A DNA stretch of 38,422 bases from Gemmatimonadota bacterium (GCA_007126035.1 SLCC01000031.1:1-38422); one strand, 5' to 3'. Counted from the stretch's first letter, positions 16,102-25,481 are shown. Made by a program: numbers and translations. The notes: generated from the letters alone by a model not told the origin.

Positions 16102-17342
16102 GAGGAGCGACGACGGTGAACGACTCTGTTCCTGATGGCTTCGACGGCGTGACGGTGGCCGATCCGGCCCGGCGGACGACGTGCAGGGGCGCGGGCAGCG
16201 CTACCGCTCCGTCGAACGACATGCTCCGCCTGGATGGCGTGGCCAAGACGTACAGCGGCACATCGGCCGCCGCCGTCTCCGGCATCGACCTGTCCGTGGC
16301 GGACGGCGAGGTACTGGGCCTGGTGGGTGAGAGCGGCTGCGGCAAGAGCACCCTCCTGCGGCTGGTGGCGGGTCTGGAGGTGCCTGACCGCGGCGCCATC
16401 CGCCTCGCCGGCCAGCCCGTGGCCGGCCCGCGCGCCTGGACACCGCCGGAGCGGCGGGGCGTGGGCATGGTCTTCCAGGACTTTGCTCTCTTCCCCCACC
16501 TCTCAGCGGCCAGCAACATCATGTACGGCCTGTTCTCTATGCCCAGGGTAGAGCGTCTGGCCCGGACCGACCGGATCCTCGACCTGGTGGGGCTCAGTGG
16601 CCTGGGTTCCCGCTTCCCCCACCAGCTTTCCGGCGGTCAGCAGCAGCGTGTGGCCCTGGCCCGGGCCCTGGCCCCCGAGCCCCGCGTCCTGCTCATGGAC
16701 GAGCCGTTCAGCAACCTGGACTCTGCTCTGAAGCGGGGCCTGCGCGCCGAGCTGGCGGAGATCCTCGGCCGTACGGGCATCACCGCCATCCTGGTGGTCC
16801 ACGACGCCGAGGACGTGATGGCCCTGGCCGACCGGGTGGCCGTGATGCGTGCGGGCCGGATCCGCCAGATCGAGAGCCCCGACTTCCTCTACCAGCAGCC
16901 TCGCGACGAGTACGTGGCCCGCTTCTTCGGCGAGACCAACATCCTCCACGCCCGGCCCCGGGAGGGCGGCTTCGAGACGGCCATCGGTTTCATCCCCTGC
17001 GCCATGGCCGCCGGCAGGTCAGGCACCGTCCGGCTCTGTCTGCGACCCGAGCACTTCCACCTCTCCATCGATGCCAATGGCAACGCGGGCGGCTGCGCGT
17101 CCGGCTGCGGTGACGTGCCCGGTTGCGGGAAAGCAGGGCGACCGGCAGTGGTGCGGCACGTGAGGCAGAGCGGTCTCCACCGGCGCATCGTCCTGATGGT
17201 GGAGACCGGCAGCCCTGGCGGCGCCAGCCTCACCGTGGATGTGGGGCCCGAGCCGCACCTGGTCGAGGGCGACACCGTCTACGTCCAGCCCAAGCCCGGC
17301 TGCCTGCACGTGCTCCAGGGCGAAGTCGCGGGCGAAGTATGA
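16098..17342 (+). CDS. fbpC: Fe(III) ABC transporter ATP-binding protein (FbpC-like)
   Basis: This 414-residue ATPase powers the iron importer. It has Walker A GESGCGKST (77-85), Q-loop VFQDFALFPH, signature LSGGQQQR (177-184), Walker B VLLMDEP (197-203) and H-loop VVHD (233-236). After residue ~285 a C-terminal TOBE-like regulatory domain follows. That domain carries an unusual cysteine cluster (Cys333, Cys337, Cys343, with Cys301, Cys314 and Cys402 elsewhere in it). The N-terminus is about 40 residues longer than usual. The ATG at 16098 overlaps the permease stop and has GAGG upstream; a GTG at 16116 with GAGGAG is a plausible alternative. Confidence 0.92.
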   Translation: MRGATTVNDSVPDGFDGVTVADPARRTTCRGAGSATAPSNDMLRLDGVAKTYSGTSAAAVSGIDLSVADGEVLGLVGESGCGKSTLLRLVAGLEVPDRGAIRLAGQPVAGPRAWTPPERRGVGMVFQDFALFPHLSAASNIMYGLFSMPRVERLARTDRILDLVGLSGLGSRFPHQLSGGQQQRVALARALAPEPRVLLMDEPFSNLDSALKRGLRAELAEILGRTGITAILVVHDAEDVMALADRVAVMRAGRIRQIESPDFLYQQPRDEYVARFFGETNILHARPREGGFETAIGFIPCAMAAGRSGTVRLCLRPEHFHLSIDANGNAGGCASGCGDVPGCGKAGRPAVVRHVRQSGLHRRIVLMVETGSPGGASLTVDVGPEPHLVEGDTVYVQPKPGCLHVLQGEVAGEV

Positions 17343-17366
17343 GGGCCCGCCGGCCCCTGCCACCTG

Positions 17367-18749
17367 TCAGAACCGGCTGATCCCGGCCACCAGTCGCCAG
17401 CCCTCCATGGATTTCCAGCCGGCTTCACGGCCGGCCTCCGCCACCCGGGCCCCGGCCACTCCCAGCCGGAACCGCAGCAGGTCCAGCTCGAGACCGCCGG
17501 CTACCTCGCTGGCGCCGTCCAGGTCCGACGACAGACCTCCGTGGAAGCGCAGGAACCGCAGAGGCCTCAGCTCGCTGCCCAGGCTGAAGCGGCGGTCCCA
17601 GCCCCGGTCCAGATTGCCGTCGCCCATCACGACGTCTGCGCCGGCTGCCAGGACCAGCATCGGGAGAGGCGCCATCGTCGCTGACGCCCGGAGCCGGCGG
17701 GGGAACTGCGGGCTCTCCCGGAGCGCCTCCGCCACCTGCGCCCGCGGGTCGGGCGGGAGCATGGTGGCCGGGTCGTACATTTCGTCTTCACTGCTGAACT
17801 CGAGGCCGTCCACCGTGCCCTCCAGGGTCATGATCCGGAGCAGCGTCTCCTCGGGCCAGCTCATCGTCCCGACCACGTTCTGGAGAGCGAGACCCAACCT
17901 GGCGGGACCCAGGTCCCGCATCAGGCCCACGTCCATACCCCAGCCCCAGCCGTCTGACGGGCTCAAACCCACGAAGCGCTCACCCGGTGAGGCGCCCACC
18001 ATGAGGCCGGTGACCAGCTCCTCCGCCTCGTCCACCACGGGATCGACGGCATGCCAACGGCTGAACGCCCCGCCGCCTATCAGCCGGGCCGTCACTCCTA
18101 CATCGGTCCCCATCAGCCGGCCACCGCGGCCGAAGGCCAGGGTCCAGTAGCCAGTCGTCTCCTGGCTCGTGCCTTCCAGCCGGTACGACGTCCGGCCCTC
18201 CTCGTGCCCGCGCAGCGCGAGCTCCGCCAGGTCACGGGCGATGCTGCCCCGGCTCTCCAGGCTCACCGACAGGCTGAGGGCCGAGCGCTGGCCCACCGCC
18301 GTCTGGACCACCGGAAGGTGTGTCCGGACCCGATGGACCCAGCCCTCGCCCGGTATCGCGCCCAGGATGCGCTCGAACTCGTCCGAGCCGAACGCGTCGA
18401 TAAAGCTCTCCTCGTCCAGGGCATCGCGGAGCTGTCGACGGTGTCGCCACACCTCGCCACCGGCACCATTGTCCAGCGCCTCGATGCCCACCGTGGGCAG
18501 CAGGATCAGGCGCCTGGGAGACTCGCAGGGCCGGGCCAGGGCCGCGGGATTGCCCGCCAGCGCGTCAGGGCCGCAGGCCAGGGCGTCGAACGCCACTCCG
18601 CCCATGGCCATGGCACGTGAGGAGAGAACCGGGGACTGAGCCTCTGCATGGGTGGGCACCAGGTGCGCCACCAGCCCACAAGCAAGGGCCCAGACCAGTA
18701 GGGGGGATGAAGCAATCGCTGCCCTATGCGCGCTCGTCACGCTGTTCAT
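17367..18749 (-). CDS. Predicted outer-membrane protein, PorV/TraF/FadL-like
   Basis: This exported protein of about 460 residues has no assigned function. It has a signal peptide (ends HAEAQS). Right after it, SSRAMAMGGVAFDAL and GNPAALA resemble the start of mature PorV, TraF and FadL-type barrels, where the N-terminus plugs the pore and NPA is conserved. The remainder is rich in alternating strands (repeated GLxLQN- and LRASATMAPL-like segments) and ends in ...GISRF with a terminal aromatic. The ATG at 18749 is preferred; a GTG at 18764 adds five residues, and neither has a strong ribosome site. It could be a lipid or hydrophobic-compound channel, or a PorV-like shuttle, but no type IX secretion gene is nearby. 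Its 3' end is 24 bases from that of the ABC ATPase gene. Confidence 0.6.
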   Translation of the reverse strand: MNSVTSAHRAAIASSPLLVWALACGLVAHLVPTHAEAQSPVLSSRAMAMGGVAFDALACGPDALAGNPAALARPCESPRRLILLPTVGIEALDNGAGGEVWRHRRQLRDALDEESFIDAFGSDEFERILGAIPGEGWVHRVRTHLPVVQTAVGQRSALSLSVSLESRGSIARDLAELALRGHEEGRTSYRLEGTSQETTGYWTLAFGRGGRLMGTDVGVTARLIGGGAFSRWHAVDPVVDEAEELVTGLMVGASPGERFVGLSPSDGWGWGMDVGLMRDLGPARLGLALQNVVGTMSWPEETLLRIMTLEGTVDGLEFSSEDEMYDPATMLPPDPRAQVAEALRESPQFPRRLRASATMAPLPMLVLAAGADVVMGDGNLDRGWDRRFSLGSELRPLRFLRFHGGLSSDLDGASEVAGGLELDLLRFRLGVAGARVAEAGREAGWKSMEGWRLVAGISRF

Positions 18750-18881
18750 GGCTGTCGTCGGCACTTGGTTTGTCCAGGGGTTCTCTGAACCCGTTCTGCT
18801 CTCGGGGATTGCAACCGAACATGCGGGAGGTGGTGAGGCTGCGCAAGCACGCTCCTGTGGCGCTGGCCCCCGGAGGCTGGC

Positions 18882-20423
18882 CTATGCCGCCGGTAACCGC
18901 ACCGTGAAGACCGAGCCCTGGCCCGGCCCGTCGGATTCCACGGACACGTCTCCCCCATGCAGGTGGACCAGCCGGCTCACCAGGTTCAGCCCCAGCCCGC
19001 TGCCCTCCGCCCCCGTCCGCTCCCCGCGGACGAACAGCCCGAAGATCTGGTCCTCGAGCTCCGGATCAATTCCCCTGCCGTTGTCCGCCACGGTGAGGCG
19101 GACCGCTTCTCCCACCCGGTCGGCTCGCAGCGTGATCTGGCCGCCCGGGTCGGTGAACTTGGCCGCGTTCGACAGCAGGTTCACCGCCACCTGAACCAGG
19201 CGAGTATGGTCGCCATCCACCCACAGCGGCTCGCGCGGCGTCTGCACAGTCAGGAAGTGACGCTTCTTCTCAACCTCCACCCGACAATTGGTCACCGCCT
19301 CGTCCACCACCGCCCGCAGGTCCAACCGCGCCTTCTGCAACTGTATGTCCGTCCTGGTCACCGCCCCCTGGTCCTTCACATCGTCTATCAGCTTCACCAT
19401 GTGGCGAATCTGCTGCTCCGCGATCGTCAGCGCCCGGTCCACCGCCGACGGGTCGCCCTGCTTGAGGCGCACGAGCTCGAGACTCGACATGAGCCCGCTC
19501 AGTGGACCCCGGAGCTCGTGGGACAGCATGGCAAGTAGCCGGTCCTTGGCACGACTCTCTCGCTCGAGTGCGGTGCGGCTCGTCAGTTCAGCCTTGACCG
19601 CCGCCTCCACCTTCTCATCGGCGGCAGCCACCTGTTCCCGGGCGTGGTCCAGGACTTCCTGATGCGTGGGCGAAAGAGGCAACTGACTGCCCAGCAGGTC
19701 CAGCACCCCCCGCACCGCGTTCAGAGGGTCCTCCAGACGACCCACTCGCTTCTCCAGCTCCCGGTCGTCGATGACCGCGCCCCGCTCGACCCTCCCCTCG
19801 ATGGCCCGCCCCATGGCCAGGACCCAGCCCCACGCGTGGGCGCTGATGTGCTCGTTGGGGACAGAGAAGTCCAGAGCCCCCACCACCACGCCGTCCGGAT
19901 CCCGCAGCGGCACCCCGATGCAGGTCCAGCCCCCGTACTCGGCCTGGAAGTGCTCCGGCCCCAGCAGCACCACCGGCGCGCCCGTGGCCAGCGCCGTCCC
20001 TACGCCGTTGCAGCCGATCTCTCGCTCGTGCCAACAGGCGCCCCGGAACAGGTTGGCAGCTTCAGCCGTCTCCGCCGTCTCCTCGTCCATGACCAGCCGG
20101 AGAATCACGCCGTCACGGTCCGCCAAAGCCGCCAGGTGCGGCTCATCCTCGAGGGTACGGTGGACCAGGTCCAGATAGGGCTCCGCCGCCTCGATGAGCG
20201 CCCGCGAGCGCGCTCCCGCCCGGTCCGCGCGCGCGGCATCGTACGACTGGGGACGGAGTCGACCGGGATCCACCTCGAACTCCCGGGATCGTAGCCACGC
20301 ATCTCTCACCACCGGGCGAACGCCAGGCTCCACCCCGCCCGTCTCGAGGAAACGGTCACGGGCGGCCGCCAGATCCTCCATCAATGGCGACTGGCCCGGC
20401 GCCTGGAGAAAGTGGGTAGTCAT
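18882..20423 (-). CDS. Histidine kinase with AcoR/DhaR-type GAF sensor
   Basis: This 513-residue cytoplasmic kinase has no membrane segment. Residues 25-215 match the sensor module of AcoR/DhaR-type sigma54 activators: VRDAWLRS, a long helix, DRDGVILRL, then ACWHEREIGCNGVGTALA (129-146) and GVPLRDPDGVVVGALDFS (170-187), a GAF fold. A coiled segment (220-295) leads to a HisKA domain with LSHELRGPLSG (phospho-His302) and an HATPase domain with N box (Asn416, Asn419), DNGRG (447-451) and GSGLGL (474-479). The ATG at 20423 has GGAGG upstream. No response regulator is adjacent, so the partner is unknown. The ligand may be a small metabolite by analogy with AcoR, which is inference. Confidence 0.88.
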   Translation of the reverse strand: MTTHFLQAPGQSPLMEDLAAARDRFLETGGVEPGVRPVVRDAWLRSREFEVDPGRLRPQSYDAARADRAGARSRALIEAAEPYLDLVHRTLEDEPHLAALADRDGVILRLVMDEETAETAEAANLFRGACWHEREIGCNGVGTALATGAPVVLLGPEHFQAEYGGWTCIGVPLRDPDGVVVGALDFSVPNEHISAHAWGWVLAMGRAIEGRVERGAVIDDRELEKRVGRLEDPLNAVRGVLDLLGSQLPLSPTHQEVLDHAREQVAAADEKVEAAVKAELTSRTALERESRAKDRLLAMLSHELRGPLSGLMSSLELVRLKQGDPSAVDRALTIAEQQIRHMVKLIDDVKDQGAVTRTDIQLQKARLDLRAVVDEAVTNCRVEVEKKRHFLTVQTPREPLWVDGDHTRLVQVAVNLLSNAAKFTDPGGQITLRADRVGEAVRLTVADNGRGIDPELEDQIFGLFVRGERTGAEGSGLGLNLVSRLVHLHGGDVSVESDGPGQGSVFTVRLPAA

Positions 20424-20567
20424 GGACCTCCGTCAATCGGTTGGTAATTGCAATTTGCGCTTATCCGTCCGACCCTGCAACAATCTCCTATCCTCGTTGC
20501 ACGGCAACCGGTTCGCGGGTAGCTTTAGAGGCTCGCCGTCGGTAAACCGAATCCGTGGGTAACGAAT

Positions 20568-22001
20568 GTGTCTGCCATTGCGCTGGATCACCCGCTCATC
20601 ATTCAGGGCGGCATGGGCGTGGGCGTCTCGAACTGGGCGCTGGCCCGGGCGGTATCCCTCCGGGGCCAGTTGGGCGTGGTCTCCGGCACGGGCATAGACT
20701 CCGTGTTCGTGCGACGCCTCCAGGATGGCGACGTGGCCGGCCACGTCCGTCGCGCCCTCGAGTCCTTCCCGTTCCCCGAGCTGGTGACCGACGTACTGGA
20801 CCGGTACCTCAAGGCTGGCGGTCGTGCCGAGGGCGAGCCGTACGCCAGTCTCCCGCTGTACCGTCAGGCGGTGACCAGGGCCCGGGACCGGGTAACCATG
20901 CTTGCCTCCTACGCGGAGGTCTGGCTGGCGAAGGAGGGCCACGACGGCCCCGTGGGCCTGAACCTGCTCACCAAGGTCCAGATGCCCAACCTGACCACTC
21001 TCTACGGCGCCATGCTGGCCGGCGTGGACTACGTGCTCATGGGTGCGGGGATCCCCCGTGAGATCCCTGGCGCGCTCGATCGTCTGGCCCGGCTCGACCT
21101 CGCCGCCATCAAGCTGGACGTGGAGGATGCCGCCCGCGGCTCGTCCCACCAGTTGGTCTTCGACCCCGCCGACCACCCGCTTCCGGAAGCCCCCCTGAAG
21201 CGGCCGTTCTTCCTGCCAATCATCTCGTCCCATTCCCTGGCCACGGTACTGGCCAAGAAGGCGACGGGCCGGGTTGACGGCTTTATCGTGGAGGCTCCGG
21301 TGGCCGGTGGCCACAACGCTCCTCCCCGTGGCGAGCTCCAGCTCAATGGCCGGGGCGAGCCTGTCTACGGCGAGCGGGACACGGTAGACCTGGAGAAGCT
21401 CAAGGATCTTGGTCTCCCCTTCTGGCTTGCCGGCGGCGCCGGCAGCCCGGAGAAGTTACGGGAGGCCCGGGCCGCCGGTGCCGCCGGGATCCAGGTGGGC
21501 ACCCTGTTCGCCTACTGCGACGAGTCCGGCTTCAGCGACGAAGTGAAGGAGCCGGTGCGTCGCCAGGCCCTGAACGGCGGGATCGACGTGGTCACCGACG
21601 CCGTGGCGTCGCCCACCGGCTTCCCCTTCAAGGTGGTCCAGGCCCCCGGCACCCTGTCCGACCGGATCCTCTACGAGCAGCGTGACCGGGTCTGCGACCT
21701 GGGCTACCTCCGCAACCCCTACCAGAGGCCCGACGGTCGCCTCGACTACCGCTGCTCCGCCGAGCCCGTGGAGACGTACGTGAAGAAGGGCGGCGCCCGT
21801 CAGGAGACCGAGGGCCGCAAGTGCCTCTGCAACGCCCTGTTCGCCGGTATCGGCCAGGGCCAGCTCCGCAAGGACGGCCGCGTCGAGCAGCCCCTCATCA
21901 CCAGCGGCGACGAGATCAATGCCATCGGACAGCTGGTGGGCGAGAACGGCACCGGCTACACTGCCGCCGACGTCATCGATTACCTGCTCGGCGACGCCTG
22001 A
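20568..22001 (+). CDS. Nitronate monooxygenase / FMN oxidoreductase (NMO, 2-nitropropane dioxygenase family)
   Basis: This 477-residue TIM-barrel flavoprotein belongs to the larger NMO class. Visible landmarks are the N-terminal PLIIQGGMGVGVSNW, AGVDYVLMGAGIP, EAPVAGGHNAPP (about 243-254, the region of the catalytic His in NMOs) and the FMN-phosphate loop LAGGAGSPEKLREARAAG followed by GIQVGTLF. The C-terminal extension has a conserved-looking RKCLCNALF segment. Such enzymes oxidise alkyl nitronates or act as NAD(P)H-dependent reductases; the natural substrate is unknown. The GTG at 20568 begins directly at the conserved N-terminus. It is divergent from the AcoR-type kinase across a 144-bp region. 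Confidence 0.85.
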   Translation: MSAIALDHPLIIQGGMGVGVSNWALARAVSLRGQLGVVSGTGIDSVFVRRLQDGDVAGHVRRALESFPFPELVTDVLDRYLKAGGRAEGEPYASLPLYRQAVTRARDRVTMLASYAEVWLAKEGHDGPVGLNLLTKVQMPNLTTLYGAMLAGVDYVLMGAGIPREIPGALDRLARLDLAAIKLDVEDAARGSSHQLVFDPADHPLPEAPLKRPFFLPIISSHSLATVLAKKATGRVDGFIVEAPVAGGHNAPPRGELQLNGRGEPVYGERDTVDLEKLKDLGLPFWLAGGAGSPEKLREARAAGAAGIQVGTLFAYCDESGFSDEVKEPVRRQALNGGIDVVTDAVASPTGFPFKVVQAPGTLSDRILYEQRDRVCDLGYLRNPYQRPDGRLDYRCSAEPVETYVKKGGARQETEGRKCLCNALFAGIGQGQLRKDGRVEQPLITSGDEINAIGQLVGENGTGYTAADVIDYLLGDA

Positions 22002-22162
22002 CGCACTGGCGCAGCTCGCGCCGGAGACCGCGACACAGACCTGCGACGGCTCCGCCGAGGTCGCGATCACGCCCCCAGCACCGGGCACAGGCACGGCCTC
22101 TGGCGGGTGGGTGTCGGCGGTGAAGCCCGCCCTGGCCCGGATCATGACTGGCACGTAGAGGG

Positions 22163-23806
22163 ATGTTCGAGCTTCCGATCATAGTCGACCTGGGCCTGAT
22201 AGTGGTTGTGGGCGCCGCGTGCCTGGTGGCGGGCCAGCGGCTGCGGACCCCGTCCATTGTGGCGTACATCGTGGCCGGGCTGATCCTGGGTCCGGCCACG
22301 GGTCTGGTCACTGCCGGGGAGGCGGTGGAGCTCATCGCCGAGGTGGGGATCGCGCTCCTCCTCTTCCTGGTGGGTCTGGAGCTCAGCCTGGACCGGATCC
22401 GGGACGTGGGGAAGGTGGCCGTGGTGGCGGGTCTGGGGCAGGTGGTATTCACCGCCGCCGGGGGCCTGCTGCTGGCCGGCCTGCTGGGCTTTGGCTGGCT
22501 GGAATCCCTGTTCATCGCCGTGGCCCTGACCTTCAGCAGCACCGTGGTCGTGGTCAAGCTGTTGGACCAGAAGGGCGAGTTGAACGCCCTCTACGGCCGT
22601 ATCGCCGTGGGCATCTTCCTGGTCCAGGACCTGGTGGTCATCGTGATCCTGACGTTCCTGGCCGGGTTGGGGGAGGCGGAGCAGGCCAACCCCACCCAGA
22701 TGGCCGGTGGCCTGGTCGTCGCCTTTCTAGGGATGGGCGCCCTGGTGGCGACCGCCCTCCTCTCCTCCCGCTACCTCCTCCCCAGGGTGTTCGGCTGGGT
22801 GGCCGGGGCCCCGGAGCCGCTGTTCATCTGGAGCCTCTGCTGGTGCTTCGTGTTCGTCATGGGCGCCGAGGTGATGAACCTGTCCCTGGAGATCGGCGCC
22901 TTCGTCGCCGGCATCAGCCTGGCCCAGCTCCCCTACAACCACGAGTTCCAGCGGCGGGTCCACCCGCTGATGAACTTCTTCATTGCCGTCTTCTTCGTCT
23001 CCCTGGGCATCCAGATGCAGGTGGGCGCGGCGCTGGACCAGCTGTTCTCCGCCAGCGCGCTGTCCCTCTTCGTCCTCATCGGGAACCCCCTGATCTTCAT
23101 GCTCATCATCACCCGCCTGGGCTACGGTGAGCGACCCGCCTTCCTGACCAGCGTGACGGTGGCCCAGATCAGCGAGTTCTCCTTCATCTTCGCCGGCGTG
23201 GGGCTGGCCGCAGGCCTCATCGCCCCGGAGATCCTGTCCCTGATCACCGTGGTGGGCCTCATCACCATCGGTGTCTCGTCGTACATGATCCTCTACAACC
23301 ACCAGCTCTACGAGTGGACGCGGCGGGTCGGCCTGCTACGGCCCTTCCGGCCCAGGTCCGCCTCACCCGCCGACGCCCCTGCGCCCGACGAGGAGGAGCC
23401 GCCCAGCGACCACGTGATAGTGGTGGGCATGAACCACATGGGCCGCCGCATCGTCGAGGGCCTCACCTCTGCCGGGGAGCGGGTCCTGGCGGTGGACACC
23501 GACCCCCGCAAGCTCGAGGGGCTGCCCTGTGACACGCTCCTGGGCAACGTGGAGTACCCGGCGGTACTCGAGGAGGCGGGGCTCCCGGGCGCCAAGCTGC
23601 TGGTCTCCGCCCTCCAGATCGAGGGCACCAACAACCTCCTGGCCTTCCGGGCCCGGGACGCCGGCGTACCCGTCAGCGTCCACGCCTTCGACGGCTCGGT
23701 CGAGGGCAGCCTCCGGCGGCTGGGCGCGGACCACCTGATCCTGTCGAAGAACCTGGGCATCAGGCGGATCGCCGAGCAGCTCCGGGAAATGGGGGTGCTG
23801 GGATGA
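22163..23806 (+). CDS. CPA2 cation:proton antiporter with TrkA-N domain (first of pair, KefB-like)
   Basis: This 547-residue inner-membrane antiporter exchanges K+ or Na+ for H+. About 12 helices fill residues 1-385, with the family motifs FLVGLELSLDRI (about 68-79), FSSTVVVVKLL and FLVQDLVVI (about 151-159, containing the conserved Asp). After a Pro/Ala linker, residues 413-545 form a TrkA-N (RCK) domain. Its nucleotide motif reads VVGMNHMGRRI, so the first GxG is degenerate. GAGG is very close to the ATG (22163). The gene overlaps the next antiporter by four bases. The 161-bp gap before it (22002-22162) shows nothing recognisable. Confidence 0.88.
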   Translation: MFELPIIVDLGLIVVVGAACLVAGQRLRTPSIVAYIVAGLILGPATGLVTAGEAVELIAEVGIALLLFLVGLELSLDRIRDVGKVAVVAGLGQVVFTAAGGLLLAGLLGFGWLESLFIAVALTFSSTVVVVKLLDQKGELNALYGRIAVGIFLVQDLVVIVILTFLAGLGEAEQANPTQMAGGLVVAFLGMGALVATALLSSRYLLPRVFGWVAGAPEPLFIWSLCWCFVFVMGAEVMNLSLEIGAFVAGISLAQLPYNHEFQRRVHPLMNFFIAVFFVSLGIQMQVGAALDQLFSASALSLFVLIGNPLIFMLIITRLGYGERPAFLTSVTVAQISEFSFIFAGVGLAAGLIAPEILSLITVVGLITIGVSSYMILYNHQLYEWTRRVGLLRPFRPRSASPADAPAPDEEEPPSDHVIVVGMNHMGRRIVEGLTSAGERVLAVDTDPRKLEGLPCDTLLGNVEYPAVLEEAGLPGAKLLVSALQIEGTNNLLAFRARDAGVPVSVHAFDGSVEGSLRRLGADHLILSKNLGIRRIAEQLREMGVLG

Positions 23807-25368
23807 CCGGCTTCGCCCTGCTCCTGGCCGGCGCGGCGGTGGGCCTGGGAATCGCCCACTTCATGAGGCTCCCGTCCATCCCACTACTCCTGGTGGTGGG
23901 CGCGCTCCTGGGCTTCACCGGCGCCGTCCCGCCCGAGCTGCTCCAGGACGCCATCGTCCTGGGCGTCACGTTCCTGGTCTTCTTCGCCGGCCTCGAGTTG
24001 AACCCGGAGCGCGTGGGCGAGCAGCGCCGCGCGGTCCTCTGGGTCGGCCTCGTCCAGTTCTTCGTCCTGGGCGTCACCGGCCTGGCCGTGGCGCTGGCGC
24101 TGGGCCACGACCTGACCGCCGCCCTCTACCTGGCCCTGGCCATGACCGCCAGCTCCACCCTGGTGGTTGTGCGGCTCCTCCAGTCACGCCAGCAGCTGTT
24201 CGAGCCCTTCGGTCGGCTGGTCCTGGGCGTCCTGCTGCTGCAGGACCTGGCAATCATCCTCCTCATCCCCGTGGTCACCCGGCTCCCCGAGGGGAGCTGG
24301 GCGGTCGTGGAAGGGCTGCTGGCCGCCGGAGGCCTGGCCGGCGCGGCCCTCCTCTTCGCCCGCCTCGGCGGGCCCCGCCTGGCCCTCAGCTTCCGCCACG
24401 ACGAGGAGACCCTCTTGCTCGTGGTCCTGGGCGTCCTGTTCGCCTTCATCGCCGCCGCATCGTTCCTCGGGCTGCCCCTGATCGCCGGCGCGTTCCTGGC
24501 CGGCGTCGCACTCTCACCATTCCCCACCGGACTCGTGGTGCGGGGGCCCCTCCTCTCCCTCTCCGACTTCTTCCTCGCCATCTTCTTCGTCGCCCTGGGC
24601 GGGCTCGTGGGCCGGCCCGACCTCATCGCTCTGGGCCAGAGCCTGGTCTTCGTGGTGCTGCTCATCGTCGTCACCCCAATCGTGGTAACGGCGGTGGCGG
24701 AGCGTATGGGTCTGTCCACCAGGCCGGCAGTCGAGTCGGGGCTCCTCCTGGCCCAGGCCAGCGAGTTCTCCCTGGTGGTCGGACTGTGGGGGCTCATGGC
24801 CGGCCAGATATCGGTCCGGGTCTTCACCACCGTGGCCCTGGTCACCGTCATCACCATGCTCCTCACGCCCTTCATCGGCACCGACCGCGTCACCTGGCGA
24901 CTGATGCGGCTCCACCCGCTGCGCCGCGAGCCCGAGATCGTCGACCCCCCGTCCGACCACATCCTGCTCCTGGGCTGCGGGGACAGCGGCATGCCACTCC
25001 TCGAGACACTGATAGCCTCCGGCCACCAGATGGTGGTGGTGGACGACGACGCCGCCATCATCGAGCGGCTCCAGGATGGCGACGTGCCCTGCGTCCGCGG
25101 CGACGGCTCCGATCGCGACGTGCTCGAGCGGGTCGGGGCCAGGAACGCCAGGCTCATCATCTCCACCATCCGCCGCGCCCACGACAACGCCGAGGTGCTC
25201 CGCTTCGCCGCCGGCGTGCCCACCGTGGTCAGGGTCTTCGATGGTGCCTCCGCCGATCTGATAAGCAGCCTGGGCGGCACCCCCGTCGTCTACGGCGATG
25301 CCGGCGCCGACGGGTTCCTCGACTGGTTCACCAGGTCCGGGGTCACCGCTGAGTCCCGGCAGGGATGA
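23803..25368 (+). CDS. CPA2 cation:proton antiporter with TrkA-N domain (second of pair)
   Basis: This 521-residue relative of the preceding gene is clearly diverged from it. It has about 12 helices with FFAGLELNPERVG (about 60-72), ASSTLVVVRLL and VLLLQDLAIIL (about 145-155), then a C-terminal TrkA-N domain (about 383-500) with an intact nucleotide motif LLLGCGDSG and acidic VVVDDD. The ATG overlaps the upstream stop as ATGA, so both proteins are made together, and a heteromeric antiporter or two ion specificities are possible. The ion carried is not evident from sequence. Confidence 0.88.
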   Translation: MTGFALLLAGAAVGLGIAHFMRLPSIPLLLVVGALLGFTGAVPPELLQDAIVLGVTFLVFFAGLELNPERVGEQRRAVLWVGLVQFFVLGVTGLAVALALGHDLTAALYLALAMTASSTLVVVRLLQSRQQLFEPFGRLVLGVLLLQDLAIILLIPVVTRLPEGSWAVVEGLLAAGGLAGAALLFARLGGPRLALSFRHDEETLLLVVLGVLFAFIAAASFLGLPLIAGAFLAGVALSPFPTGLVVRGPLLSLSDFFLAIFFVALGGLVGRPDLIALGQSLVFVVLLIVVTPIVVTAVAERMGLSTRPAVESGLLLAQASEFSLVVGLWGLMAGQISVRVFTTVALVTVITMLLTPFIGTDRVTWRLMRLHPLRREPEIVDPPSDHILLLGCGDSGMPLLETLIASGHQMVVVDDDAAIIERLQDGDVPCVRGDGSDRDVLERVGARNARLIISTIRRAHDNAEVLRFAAGVPTVVRVFDGASADLISSLGGTPVVYGDAGADGFLDWFTRSGVTAESRQG

Positions 25369-25481
25369 GGACCTGATCCCCGGGCTGTCAGCCGGGAGCC
25401 GCAACCTGGATCCGCCCGCGGGCAGGGAACAGAAACGGGCGGCCTGGGTTCAATTTGGTCGAACATAACCCGAGGTGGCGG

